Source: an uncultured Sutterella sp. (GTDB lineage: Bacteria > Pseudomonadota > Gammaproteobacteria > Burkholderiales > Burkholderiaceae_F). Taken from it: DNA of 7,297 bases. Below the pieces are notes generated by a model that worked only from the letters and a program-made list of their open reading frames with translations, did not search any database and had not been told where the DNA came from. The stretch is from the NCBI GenBank assembly GCA_900554375.1, contig USHK01000053.1:1-7297 (forward strand), read 5' to 3'. Shown one piece after another: positions 1 to 7,077 of this stretch. The position numbers and the translations under genes were made by a program. Position 1 is the stretch's first letter, and each line of letters starts with the position of its first letter.

Positions 1-429
1 GTTCAGGCGAGGCTCTTTTTTGGCGAGTACAAACTCGAACAGTGAACCCAAATACTGCATCGCCATGTCTTTAAAGGCGAGCGTCGGGCCGTTGGAGAGC
101 TCCAGGATGCCGAAGTCTTTTTCCAGCCAAACAACAGGTGCGATTTTCTTGAAGTCCGTCCCTTCGCGCCCGTGACAATAAACCTCAGGCGTGTAAGTAG
201 TTTCGCAAAGGTGAGCAATATCCGAGCGCTGCATATCCTTGGCAAACAGGCTCGTCACCGCAGTCGCCAGCTGAGCGTACGAAAGACCGCGCCAGTTCTT
301 TAATGTTTCTTTCGAAACCTGCGGATAAACCTTCGGCACGAACAAGCCGCCGTCGCGAGCTAAACCTTGGAGGACAATTTCGCTGTAAGAGGCGGCAGGC
401 ACGCCGCCGCGTGTAGAAACGTATTGCAT
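1..429 (-). CDS. thrC: Threonine synthase, N-terminal part (cut by the left window edge)
   Basis: This is the first 143 codons of a PLP enzyme that converts O-phospho-L-homoserine to threonine and phosphate, the last step of threonine synthesis in the cytoplasm. The protein begins MQYVSTRGGVPAASYSEIVL, the usual start of the longer proteobacterial ThrC class. It continues through GLARDGGLFVPKVYPQ to ELSNGPTLAFKDMAMQYLG, where Lys120 (in FKDMA) is the expected Schiff-base lysine. The PLP-binding core and the C-terminus lie outside the window. The ATG at 429 shares one base with the hom stop codon (TAATG), so translation is probably coupled. A purine-rich AAGGA lies about 12 nt upstream inside hom, a slightly long spacing. 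The gene directly upstream supplies the pathway precursor homoserine. Homoserine kinase is not in this window. The frame is open to the edge with no sign of damage. Confidence 0.95.
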   Translation of the reverse strand, partial: MQYVSTRGGVPAASYSEIVLQGLARDGGLFVPKVYPQVSKETLKNWRGLSYAQLATAVTSLFAKDMQRSDIAHLCETTYTPEVYCHGREGTDFKKIAPVVWLEKDFGILELSNGPTLAFKDMAMQYLGSLFEFVLAKKEPRLN

Positions 430-1739
430 TACTGTAACTCTTCCTTTCTCAGAAGCACAATTGCGCCGCGAACATTGGCAAGCTGCTGCATCGTACGGAT
501 GGCTCTTTGAATATCCGCTTCTCGAGTACTGTGCGTCAGCAGAATGATTTCAGTGGAAGCGTCTTCCAAAGGAGCTTCCTTCTGAATCAGAGATTCGATA
601 GAAATCTTGTTGTCAGCCAAAATGCGGGCGATCTCCGCCAAAACACCGGGTTTGTCTTCAACGGGGATGCGCAGGTAGTAAGAGCAAACCGTGTCGCCGA
701 AATCGGCAAAAGATTTGGCTTTGGGGTTATGCGTTGTGGTCGGCATGCGAGGACGCTCGGAGACAGCCACTTCTGCAGTACGTGCGATATCGATCAAGTC
801 GGCAACCACAGCAGATCCGGTCGGTTCGGAACCGGCACCTTTGCCGTAGTAGAGAGAACTTTCAGCGGCGTCGCCTTTCACGACCACCGCATTCATCGCA
901 CCTTCCACATTGGCCAGCAGCCGGCGCGTCGGCACAAGGGCAGGATGGACGCGAAGTTCGATACCGTAATCGGTGTACTTCGTGATGCCGAGCAGCTTAA
1001 TGCGATAGCCGAGTTCTTCGGCAAATTTAATGTCTTTAGCTTCCAAATGGGTAATGCCTTCGATATGGACTTTCGTCATATCAACCGGGACGCCAAAGGC
1101 AATCGCCGACAGGAGCATCAGTTTATGAGCAGAATCCGTCCCTTCGATGTCAAAGGTCGGATCGGCTTCGGCGTAACCCAGGCGCTGAGCTTCTTTGAGG
1201 ACATCGTCAAAGCTGCGCCCGGTATCACGCATGGTGGAGAGAATAAAATTGCAGGTTCCGTTGATGATGCCCGCGATCGAAGAGACGCGGTTGGCTGCTA
1301 AGCCTTCACGCAACGCCTTAACGATCGGGATAGAACCGGCAACGGCGGCTTCAAATGCGACATTGACGCCTTTAGCTTGTGCGGCGGAGAAAATCTCATT
1401 GCCGTGTTCGGCAAGCAGGGCCTTGTTCGCGGTCACGACATGCTTACCGGCATCGATAGCGGCCAAAATCAAAGATTTTGCGGGCTCAATTCCGCCCATG
1501 GCTTCCACAACGACGTTGACTTCCGGATCATTGACCAGATCATGCCAATCGTTCGTGACGATGACCTCTTCGTCGACTAAAGGTTTGACGCGCTCGACAT
1601 TGCGGACAGTCACACGTTTAACCGAGATCGGTGCACCCGCCCTTTGTGCGATTAAAGATTGGTTTCTTTTTAAGATGTCGTACGTGCCTTTTCCTACATT
1701 ACCGAAACCGGCCAAACCGACTTTGATTTCCGTTGCCAT
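429..1739 (-). CDS. hom: Homoserine dehydrogenase with C-terminal ACT domain
   Basis: The enzyme reduces L-aspartate 4-semialdehyde to L-homoserine with NAD(P)H, at the branch point towards threonine and methionine. The 436-aa protein is a normal length for the monofunctional enzyme (no aspartokinase fused). An N-terminal Rossmann fold carries GFGNVG at residues 11-16. TANKALLA at 103-110 is the usual lysine-containing segment after the nucleotide-binding half. The central signature runs from AFEAAVAGSIPIV (128-140) to GIINGTCNFILSTM (157-170). E199, D202 and K206 in IEGTDSAHK match the catalytic acid and lysine positions of the family. Residues about 355-431 (YLRIPVEDKPGVLAEIARIL onward) form an ACT domain, known in this family to mediate threonine feedback inhibition. 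The start is fixed by an excellent Shine-Dalgarno (AAGGAG, about 5 nt before the ATG) in the 19-nt gap after alaC. It overlaps thrC by one base, so it sits in the middle of the alaC-hom-thrC operon. Confidence 0.97.
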   Translation of the reverse strand: MATEIKVGLAGFGNVGKGTYDILKRNQSLIAQRAGAPISVKRVTVRNVERVKPLVDEEVIVTNDWHDLVNDPEVNVVVEAMGGIEPAKSLILAAIDAGKHVVTANKALLAEHGNEIFSAAQAKGVNVAFEAAVAGSIPIVKALREGLAANRVSSIAGIINGTCNFILSTMRDTGRSFDDVLKEAQRLGYAEADPTFDIEGTDSAHKLMLLSAIAFGVPVDMTKVHIEGITHLEAKDIKFAEELGYRIKLLGITKYTDYGIELRVHPALVPTRRLLANVEGAMNAVVVKGDAAESSLYYGKGAGSEPTGSAVVADLIDIARTAEVAVSERPRMPTTTHNPKAKSFADFGDTVCSYYLRIPVEDKPGVLAEIARILADNKISIESLIQKEAPLEDASTEIILLTHSTREADIQRAIRTMQQLANVRGAIVLLRKEELQ

Positions 1740-1758
1740 TTCCTCTCCTTGCGTTTAA

Positions 1759-3102
1759 CTATTTTTTCTTGGAAACTGCCTTTGCCTTTGGTTTCTTCGT
1801 ACTCTTGGTCGGAATATTTTTAACCTTGGCAAACTTCGGTGCAGCCGGTTTCTTTTCAGGGGCGGCAGCAACCGGCTCTCCCTTCCAGCGGCGATGGAAT
1901 TTCTTCGTCTTGGGCTGGATCAAACCGTCTTCCTTGAACATCTGACGAATACCGCGAAGGGCCTGACGAATACGGTCGGCGTTTTCGATCAAAGCGATAC
2001 GTACAAAGCCTTCGCCGTATTCACCGAAGCCGATGCCGGGAGAAACGGCCACTTTAGCTTTTTCCAGCAGACGCTTGGAGAATTCCACACTGCCCATGGA
2101 CTTATAGAACTCGGGCAGTTCTGCCCAGATGTACATAGAAGCCTTGGGTTTTTCTACCATCCAGCCCAAGTCATGCAGACCTTTGACCATCACGTCGCGG
2201 CGGTGTTCGTATTCTTTTCTGACTTCTTCGACGCATTCCTGCGGACCGTTCAAGGCTTCGATCGCACCGACCTGGATTGGCGTAAAGGTACCGTAATCGT
2301 GGTAACTCTTGATGCGAGTCAAAGCGCTCACGAGTTCACGGTTTCCGACCATAAAGCCGATACGCCAGCCTGCCATGTTGTAGCTCTTACTCATGGTGAA
2401 GAACTCTACGGCGACATCTTTGGCACCCGGTACTTGCATGATGGAAGGCGCTTTGAAGCCGTCGTAGACGATGTCGGCGTAAGCTAAGTCGTGAACGATG
2501 TAGACGCCGTGCTTTTTGGCCAGTGCAACGAGTTTTTCAAAGAAGTCCAGATCCACGCACTGAGCGGTAGGATTGCTTGGGAAGCCCAAAATCATGAGTT
2601 TGGGTTTCGGGGTGGTTTCCGTAACGGCTCTTTCGAATTCACTGAAGAAATCAATGCCCGGGCCCATACGGACGCTGCGGACGTCGGCTCCGGCAATAAT
2701 CGAACCATATATATGAATCGGGTAGCTCGGATTCGGAACGAGAACTGTGTCACCTCGGTCGCAGGTTGCAAGCATTAAGTGAGCGATGCCTTCCTTGGAG
2801 CCGATGGTAACAATGGCTTCCTTATCCGGGTCGATATCCACATCCCAGCGTCTCTTGTACCAGTCGCTGATTGCTTTACGGAGGCGAGGAATACCGCGGG
2901 AAGCAGAATAACCGTGTGTTCCCGGACGCTGAGCCACCTCGATCATCTTATCGACAATGTGCTTCGGTGTATCGCCGTCGGGGTTGCCCATGCTCAAATC
3001 AATGATGTCCTCTCCGCGATGACGGGCTGCCATCTTAAGTTCGTTCGTAATGTTAAAGACGTAAGGCGGAAGTCGCTTAATGCGGGGAAAATCGTTATTC
3101 AT
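1759..3102 (-). CDS. alaC: AlaC-type glutamate-pyruvate aminotransferase with extended basic C-terminal tail
   Basis: This is a class I/II fold-type-I PLP aminotransferase. AlaC (YfdZ) makes alanine from pyruvate using glutamate. The body closely follows E. coli AlaC as I remember it: [20 protein letters not shown] at 7-26, [10 protein letters not shown] at 37-46, [17 protein letters not shown] at 62-78. Active-site features are SNPTAQ (N177), [12 protein letters not shown] (D205, Y208), the PLP lysine K239 in [10 protein letters not shown], and R368 in [10 protein letters not shown] for the substrate carboxylate. At 447 aa it is about 35 residues longer than the E. coli protein. The excess is a Lys/Pro/Ala-rich tail from about residue 395, ending in SKKK and probably disordered. 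AGAGAAGG lies about 5 nt before the ATG, supporting this start. The gene opens the alaC-hom-thrC operon, after a roughly 110-nt gap beyond the phoH terminator. LL-diaminopimelate aminotransferase is a related alternative, but the sequence reads as AlaC. Confidence 0.94.
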   Translation of the reverse strand: MNNDFPRIKRLPPYVFNITNELKMAARHRGEDIIDLSMGNPDGDTPKHIVDKMIEVAQRPGTHGYSASRGIPRLRKAISDWYKRRWDVDIDPDKEAIVTIGSKEGIAHLMLATCDRGDTVLVPNPSYPIHIYGSIIAGADVRSVRMGPGIDFFSEFERAVTETTPKPKLMILGFPSNPTAQCVDLDFFEKLVALAKKHGVYIVHDLAYADIVYDGFKAPSIMQVPGAKDVAVEFFTMSKSYNMAGWRIGFMVGNRELVSALTRIKSYHDYGTFTPIQVGAIEALNGPQECVEEVRKEYEHRRDVMVKGLHDLGWMVEKPKASMYIWAELPEFYKSMGSVEFSKRLLEKAKVAVSPGIGFGEYGEGFVRIALIENADRIRQALRGIRQMFKEDGLIQPKTKKFHRRWKGEPVAAAPEKKPAAPKFAKVKNIPTKSTKKPKAKAVSKKK

Positions 3103-3142
3103 CTGAACCTTCTCTTTGTTCGTTATCAGTAATTTTTTGAGT

Positions 3143-3172
3143 TTAATAGAAACATTCGAATTTAAAGCTTAA
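3143..3172 (-). promoter_or_regulatory. Possible weak sigma70-like promoter for alaC-hom-thrC
   Basis: On the minus strand, TTAAGC (3172-3167) and TATTAA (3148-3143) are separated by 18 nt and lie about 40 nt upstream of the alaC start. They match the -35 and -10 consensus at only 3/6 and 4/6 positions. The case is mainly positional: an operon must start between the phoH terminator and alaC, and this AT-rich stretch is the best candidate. An 8-bp palindrome ATTCGAAT (3155-3162) lies inside the spacer. The exact hexamers are uncertain. Confidence 0.25.
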
Positions 3173-3190
3173 TCCGACAGTTTTTGCTTA

Positions 3191-3212
3191 ATGCTCTATA
3201 TTCGACGAGCAT
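3191..3212. repeat. Short inverted repeat ATGCTC-N10-GAGCAT upstream of alaC
   Basis: ATGCTC at 3191-3196 is perfectly mirrored by GAGCAT at 3207-3212, with the 10-nt AT-rich spacer TATATTCGAC. The half-site centres are 16 nt apart. This geometry fits either a dimeric regulator site upstream of alaC or a weak hairpin just after the phoH terminator. Six-base arms also arise by chance, so a regulatory role is only a possibility. Confidence 0.3.
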
Positions 3213-3242
3213 AAAAAAACCTCCGGTTCAGGGAGGTTTTTT
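3213..3242 (-). terminator. Intrinsic terminator of the dnaB-DUF456-phoH operon (symmetrical)
   Basis: The hairpin begins 13 nt after the phoH stop codon. On the minus strand the arms are AAAAAACCTCC and GGAGGTTTTTT (11 bp, perfect) around the 7-nt loop CTGAACC, ending in a run of seven T. The A/T flanks make it usable in both directions, but no plus-strand gene feeds into it. It separates the replication/RNA block from the amino-acid operon. Confidence 0.92.
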
Positions 3243-3255
3243 GAAGACGAATTCG

Positions 3256-4929
3256 CTACAGTGCGTCGCTTGCAAAATCTGCCAAGCGGGATCTTTCGCC
3301 GCGCTGCATGGTAATGTGACCCGAATGCGGCCAGCCCTTGAAGCGGTCGACCACGTACGTCAGACCCGACGAACCTTCGGTAAGGTAAGGTGTATCGATT
3401 TGAGCGATGTTGCCCAAGCAAACAATCTTGGTGCCGGGGCCGGCACGTGTAATCAGCGTCTTCATCTGCTTCGGCGTTAAGTTCTGCGCTTCATCGATAA
3501 TGACGAACTTATTCAAGAAGGTGCGGCCGCGCATAAAGCTCATGGACTTGATGCGGATTCTGGAACGAATCAAATCCTCTGAAGCTCTGCGTCCCCAATC
3601 GGATCCGTTGCCGCTGCCTCGGTTGAGCACTTCGAGGTTATCGTCAATCGCGCCAAGCCAAGGCGCCATCTTTTCCTCTTCAGTCCCGGGGAGGAAGCCG
3701 ATGTCTTCACCCACGGAGATCGTGGCGCGCGTGATGATGATTTCGTTGAAGCGCCTCTGCTCCATCGTCTGAGTCAGAGCGGCTGCCAGCGTGAGAAGTG
3801 TCTTGCCGGTACCTGCTTGGCCGAGCAGCGTCACAAAATCAATGCTCGGGTCCATCAGCAGATTCAGCGCAAAGGCTTGTTCTCTGTTTCTGGCGTTGAT
3901 GCCCCAGACGGTGTGCTTCGGATTGAGATAGTCGTCAATCAGGCGCACGGTAGCGCGGTTGCCTTCGACCGACATGACCTGAGCATAGAACGGTGTGGCA
4001 CCCTCCTGTTCATACCAAATAAACTGGTTGACAAGGAAACTCGGAACAAGCGAGCCTTCGATCTGATACCAAGTCCGGCCGTCTTTTTGCCAAGACTTGA
4101 GGTTTCTGCCGTGTTCGTCCCAGAAGTTGGCAGGAAGCTTCATGGTTCCGGAGTAAAGGACGTCGCTGTCCTCAATCATCTTGTCGTTGTAATAATCTTC
4201 AGCGACAAGATTGAGTGCGGCAGCCTTCAAGCGCATGTTGATGTCTTTAGAAACTAAGACAACGTCCCGATCCTTAACGCTTTCTTTCAGGCCTTCAACA
4301 ACGGAGAGAATCTGATTGTCGGCTTTACCCTGAGGCAGCATCGGAAGCTTCACGTCAAAGGGCTTGGTCTGAATGAACAAACGGCCCGTTGCTTCACCGT
4401 GGTTCAGTGTTTCAAGCGGAATTCCTTTGTCAATGGGGCCTTCCAAGTTTTGCAGAATGCCGTCGAGCGTACGACTGACTTGACGCGCATTGCGTGCCAC
4501 ATCCGTCATCCCGCTCTTGTGATTATCAAGCTCCTCAAGCGTCATCATCGGGAGATAGATATCATGTTCCTGGAAGCGGAAGATACTGGTCGGATCATGG
4601 AGCAGCACATTGGTGTCAAGCACATAAAGTTTGTTCTTGCCGTCGTGCTTGAGATTTTTGTTTCTTCTGTGCGCCAGCGTTGTTTCTTTAAGAACTTCTT
4701 TGCTCTCAGCAGGCGCCGCGGCTCTGACTTCCTGCTTTGCTTCTTTGGCAGAAATCGGTTCAACTGATGTGGTCGTGCGCGGAGTTTTCGCGGCTGCAGC
4801 AGGTTTAGCCGCGGCTTTGGTTTTACGAGGCGCGCGGGCTGCTGTCGGGGCAGGCCCCTGAGCCGGCAATTCGGCCGGAATATCGGTAAGGACGGATCCC
4901 TTAGCGACCGGAGCTTTTGGTAATGGCAT
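3256..4929 (-). CDS. PIN-PhoH family protein (PIN-like nuclease domain plus PhoH ATPase)
   Basis: This is a 557-aa two-domain protein of the YlaK/PhoH2 type. Mycobacterial PhoH2 proteins have sequence-specific RNA helicase/RNase activity; the role of this protein is inferred from that. Residues 1 to about 95 are Ala/Pro/Lys-rich and low in complexity, probably disordered. A PIN domain follows at about 101-245 with acidic residues in LDTNVLLHD (D105), TLEELDNHKSG (E132/E133), KADNQIL (D204) and VSKDINMRLKA (D229). A linker domain leads to the PhoH ATPase at about 345-557. There the Walker A is GQAGTGKT (370-377), the family motif is ISVGEDIGFLPGTEEEKM (404-421), and the Walker B is FVIIDEAQN (475-483, D479/E480). 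C-terminal arginines in QRGERSR (542-548) are typical. GAAGGA about 6 nt before the ATG supports the start. It follows the DUF456 gene by 73 nt and precedes a terminator. It is distinct from the shorter ybeZ-type PhoH, which lacks a PIN domain. RNA targets cannot be read from the sequence. Confidence 0.93.
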   Translation of the reverse strand: MPLPKAPVAKGSVLTDIPAELPAQGPAPTAARAPRKTKAAAKPAAAAKTPRTTTSVEPISAKEAKQEVRAAAPAESKEVLKETTLAHRRNKNLKHDGKNKLYVLDTNVLLHDPTSIFRFQEHDIYLPMMTLEELDNHKSGMTDVARNARQVSRTLDGILQNLEGPIDKGIPLETLNHGEATGRLFIQTKPFDVKLPMLPQGKADNQILSVVEGLKESVKDRDVVLVSKDINMRLKAAALNLVAEDYYNDKMIEDSDVLYSGTMKLPANFWDEHGRNLKSWQKDGRTWYQIEGSLVPSFLVNQFIWYEQEGATPFYAQVMSVEGNRATVRLIDDYLNPKHTVWGINARNREQAFALNLLMDPSIDFVTLLGQAGTGKTLLTLAAALTQTMEQRRFNEIIITRATISVGEDIGFLPGTEEEKMAPWLGAIDDNLEVLNRGSGNGSDWGRRASEDLIRSRIRIKSMSFMRGRTFLNKFVIIDEAQNLTPKQMKTLITRAGPGTKIVCLGNIAQIDTPYLTEGSSGLTYVVDRFKGWPHSGHITMQRGERSRLADFASDAL

Positions 4930-5002
4930 ATGTGTTCCTTCGGGCTCTTCTTACGGAGAGCGGCTTAAAAATCTATTCTTTCTGTGATGCTCGCCGTCTC
5001 GA

Positions 5003-5485
5003 TCAAATTACGAGAGCCGCAATTACAATTCCGATCATTGTAAAGGCCAGCCCGAGCTTAATGACGATCCCTATCATCATTCCGAGCCATGTGGCAAAAC
5101 CGACTTTACCGCTTTTAAGCAAATCGCGGTGATCGATAAATTCACCAATGGCCGCCCCAAGCAGCGGCATAAAAATCAGCCCCCACAAACCGGTAAAAAT
5201 ACCGATTAGAGTGCCGATTAAAGAGCCAAGAATACCGAGTTTGGTTGCTCCTGCCTTTTGTGCGCCGAGCGTTTGTGCAACCCAGTCAACAACCAGCCCG
5301 ATAACGGTTAGGACTGCGAGAATCACCAGCGTAACCACGCTGATTTCGTTGTAGTGATCGATGAATGCAGCTAGCCACGCCCCCGCAAAAATAAGTGGGA
5401 GCCCCGGAATCATCGGGACAATAGTGCCTGCAAAGCCGATGACCATCAAGGCAGCGGCGATGACCCAAAGAAAAATATTCAACAT
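5003..5485 (-). CDS. DUF456 family small integral membrane protein
   Basis: The 160-aa protein is very hydrophobic and rich in glycine, with no experimentally known function that I can name. Membrane stretches are at about residues 3-22, 28-44, 49-70, 84-117 (long enough for a glycine-rich hairpin) and 129-158. The family signatures are visible: IPGLPLIFAGAWLAA at 26-40, and GILGSLIGTLIGIFTGL through PLLGAAIGEFIDHR at 84-120, preceded by the usual AGATKLG. The first segment resembles an uncleaved signal anchor; there is no lipobox. The ATG lies only 3 nt past the dnaB stop codon and the only nearby AGG is about 10 nt upstream in the end of dnaB, which suggests translation coupled to dnaB. phoH follows after 73 nt, in which I see no terminator or strong promoter. 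Family assignment rests on recalled motifs and is fairly secure. Any role beyond inner-membrane location is unknown. Confidence 0.85.
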   Translation of the reverse strand: MLNIFLWVIAAALMVIGFAGTIVPMIPGLPLIFAGAWLAAFIDHYNEISVVTLVILAVLTVIGLVVDWVAQTLGAQKAGATKLGILGSLIGTLIGIFTGLWGLIFMPLLGAAIGEFIDHRDLLKSGKVGFATWLGMMIGIVIKLGLAFTMIGIVIAALVI

Positions 5486-5488
5486 TGA

Positions 5489-6931
5489 TTAGTAACCTGC
5501 GTGCATTTGTGCCTGTGTGGCTCTGCTGACAAATCGCGTATACATACCTTGGAAGATCAGATTCACAGTACCGGTCGGACCGCTGCGCTGCTTAGCAATG
5601 ATAGCTTCGGCGTCGCTCGGCGCATTAGTATCGACTGCGGGCATCGGCTGGCCGTCTTCTCCCATGTCATCGCTCTTCTGCTGATAAGCGACTTCACGGT
5701 ACAAAAAGATGATGACGTCAGCGTCCTGTTCGATGGAGCCCGACTCTCGCAAGTCACTCATCAGCGGACGCTTGTTAGGACGCGTATCGACTTCACGCTT
5801 TAACTGAGAAAGCGCGATCACAGGAACCTTCAGTTCGCGGGCAAGGCCTTTGAGGCCGCGAGAAATTTCAGCAATTTCCTGCGCGCGGTTAGCGTCATTG
5901 CGGCCGCCGGACTCGCCGGACATCAGCTGAAGGTAGTCAACGACGATTAAACCGAGCTTGCCACCCACACGGCTCATCAGCTGACGGGCGCGGCTGCGCA
6001 GATTCAGAATGGAAATACCGGCGGTATCGTCGATGAAGATCGGCGCTTTCTCAAGCGATTCGGCTGCATCGTAAAAACCGCGCCAGTTTTCGAGGTGACC
6101 GGTTTTAAGTTCAGACTGAGGAATTTCTCCTTTGGCGCTGAGCAAACGGCCGGTGACTTCTTCGGCCGACATTTCCAGCGAAAACACACCGACGGGCAGT
6201 CCTTGGTTACTTCCGACGTGCAGGGCAATATTCAAGGCAAAAGCCGTTTTACCCATAGCCGGACGGCCGGCGATGATGATAAGCTGTCCGTCATGCATAC
6301 CGCTCGTCATGCGGTCCAGATCCGGGAAGCCGGTACTGGTGCCCGAGACATTACTCGGATTATCAATCTCAGAGAGTTCGCGCAGATGATCCGTGTAATC
6401 GGCCAAAACAGCATCGATTTTTTGGAAGCCGCTGGAAGAGCGAGACAAATCCTCACTGATTCGGAGCACTTTGGCCTGGGCCTCGTCGAGCAAGTCTTTG
6501 GCTTCTTTTGCGCCCGGATTCATAGAATCATTGATGATGTCGTTGCCTGTTGTAATTAAGCGGCGTCGAATGGAGCGATCGCGGATAATTTCCGCATAAC
6601 GCAGGACGTTTGCCGCCCCCGGGCTGTAGTCAGCCAAACGGTTCAGATATTCGAGACCGCCGGTCTCTTTTTCGAGGCCGCCTTCACGCAGGATATCGTG
6701 AACCGTCAGAATATCTGCCGGTTTGCCCTGAGAAAGCAGGCGCTTAATGTGTTCGAAAATCAGGCGGTTTCCGTAGTCATAGAAGTCCTCCGAATCGATC
6801 TTTCCGCCGATCAAATCGAACGTATTGTTGTCGATCAGGAGTGCGCCTAAAACACCGTCCTCGGCTTCTTTAGAGTAAGGCGGAGTGCGGTATTGCTGGA
6901 CTTCACGGTCTTCGCTGCGAATATCGGGCAT
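5489..6931 (-). CDS. dnaB: Replicative DNA helicase DnaB
   Basis: This is the hexameric 5'-3' helicase that unwinds the chromosome at replication forks. The 480-aa protein has the N-terminal collar domain at about 15-120 (PPYSKEAEDGVLGALLIDNN, then the glycine-rich turn GGLEYLNRLAD). A linker helix precedes the RecA-like ATPase, which starts at about 195 (STGFPDLDRMTSGMHDGQLI). Motifs visible are Walker A GRPAMGKT (222-229), the catalytic glutamate E253 in FSLEMSAEE, Walker B LIVVDYLQLM (328-337, D332), the sensor ALSQLKREVDTRP (373-385), SDLRESGSIEQDAD (392-405), and the arginine finger R449 in KQRSGPTGTV. There is no intein. Between YREVAYQQKSD and the arginine finger, about 15 residues are inserted relative to the E. 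coli protein as I remember it; the insert is acidic and Pro-rich. The ATG has AAGGA about 14 nt upstream, a long spacing, but the N-terminus matches family length. It is the first gene after the rplI terminator. Confidence 0.98.
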   Translation of the reverse strand: MPDIRSEDREVQQYRTPPYSKEAEDGVLGALLIDNNTFDLIGGKIDSEDFYDYGNRLIFEHIKRLLSQGKPADILTVHDILREGGLEKETGGLEYLNRLADYSPGAANVLRYAEIIRDRSIRRRLITTGNDIINDSMNPGAKEAKDLLDEAQAKVLRISEDLSRSSSGFQKIDAVLADYTDHLRELSEIDNPSNVSGTSTGFPDLDRMTSGMHDGQLIIIAGRPAMGKTAFALNIALHVGSNQGLPVGVFSLEMSAEEVTGRLLSAKGEIPQSELKTGHLENWRGFYDAAESLEKAPIFIDDTAGISILNLRSRARQLMSRVGGKLGLIVVDYLQLMSGESGGRNDANRAQEIAEISRGLKGLARELKVPVIALSQLKREVDTRPNKRPLMSDLRESGSIEQDADVIIFLYREVAYQQKSDDMGEDGQPMPAVDTNAPSDAEAIIAKQRSGPTGTVNLIFQGMYTRFVSRATQAQMHAGY

Positions 6932-6972
6932 CGTATTTTTGAACTTCCTTATTTCCTAAAGCAAATGAGAAA

Positions 6973-7000
6973 ACTATAGCTGAAAGAGCAGAGAGATGAA
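6973..7000 (-). promoter_or_regulatory. Candidate sigma70-type promoter for dnaB
   Basis: On the minus strand, TATAGT (6978-6973, 5/6 match to the -10 consensus) is preceded at 16 nt by TTCATC (7000-6995, only 3/6 to the -35). A start about 7 nt downstream would give a leader of roughly 35 nt before the dnaB ATG. The -35 region overlaps the T-run of the rplI terminator, a common compact arrangement. The -10 is convincing, the -35 is weak. Confidence 0.4.
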
Positions 7001-7039
7001 AAAAAGAAGCCTCCCAAAAATGTGACATTTTTGAGAGGC
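6999..7039 (-). terminator. Intrinsic terminator of the rplI (ribosomal protein) operon
   Basis: On the minus strand a long hairpin spans 7039-7009. GCCTC pairs with GAGGC, then comes one mismatch, then eight further pairs (CAAAAATG with CATTTTTG) around a TCA triloop. It is followed by CTTC-rich sequence and seven T residues (7005-6999). It lies about 40 nt past the rplI stop and would separate ribosomal protein transcripts from dnaB, possibly incompletely. Confidence 0.88.
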
Positions 7040-7043
7040 ACTT

Positions 7044-7061
7044 TGAAGACCGGAGTCTTCA
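7044..7061 (-). other. UNCG-tetraloop hairpin in the rplI 3' untranslated region
   Basis: In the minus-strand RNA a perfect 7-bp stem (UGAAGAC with GUCUUCA) is closed by the loop UCCG on a C-G pair. This is the exceptionally stable cUNCGg class. It lies between the rplI stop codon and the terminator hairpin, has no T-run of its own, and is therefore probably an RNA-stability or exonuclease-blocking element instead of a terminator. Confidence 0.7.
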
Positions 7062-7077
7062 GGAATTTCTTCCTTAA

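Noticed and set aside
3..245. 80-aa minus-strand open frame at the left edge
   Set aside because: It is out of frame with thrC, whose own frame is continuous from 429 to the edge and carries the PLP lysine motif.
507..1301. 264-aa open frame on the plus strand opposite hom
   Set aside because: It lies wholly antisense to a clear homoserine dehydrogenase, shows no family motif, and has the Phe/Arg/His-rich composition typical of a reverse-complement shadow.
1894..3132. Series of plus-strand open frames opposite alaC (1894-2487, 2491-2778, 2779-3132)
   Set aside because: They mirror the codon structure of alaC on the other strand, have no recognisable domains, and show no credible independent signals.
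3103..3212. Possible threonine-attenuator leader peptide before alaC
   Set aside because: The only short ATG frames on the minus strand here encode about 16 aa ([16 protein letters not shown]) and 9 aa (MFLLNSKNY); neither is rich in Thr or Ile.
3817..4767. Plus-strand open frames of 122-146 aa opposite phoH
   Set aside because: They are antisense to the PIN-PhoH domains, with no motifs of their own.
3256..4929. PIN-PhoH as a stand-alone toxin-antitoxin module
   Set aside because: Mycobacterial PhoH2 is paired with a small upstream antitoxin gene. Here the upstream gene is a 160-aa membrane protein and the 73-nt gap holds no small ORF I can support.
4930..5002. Regulatory signal in the DUF456-phoH gap
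   Set aside because: Only a ribosome binding site is evident; the possible stems are 4 bp or less and no good -35/-10 pair is seen.
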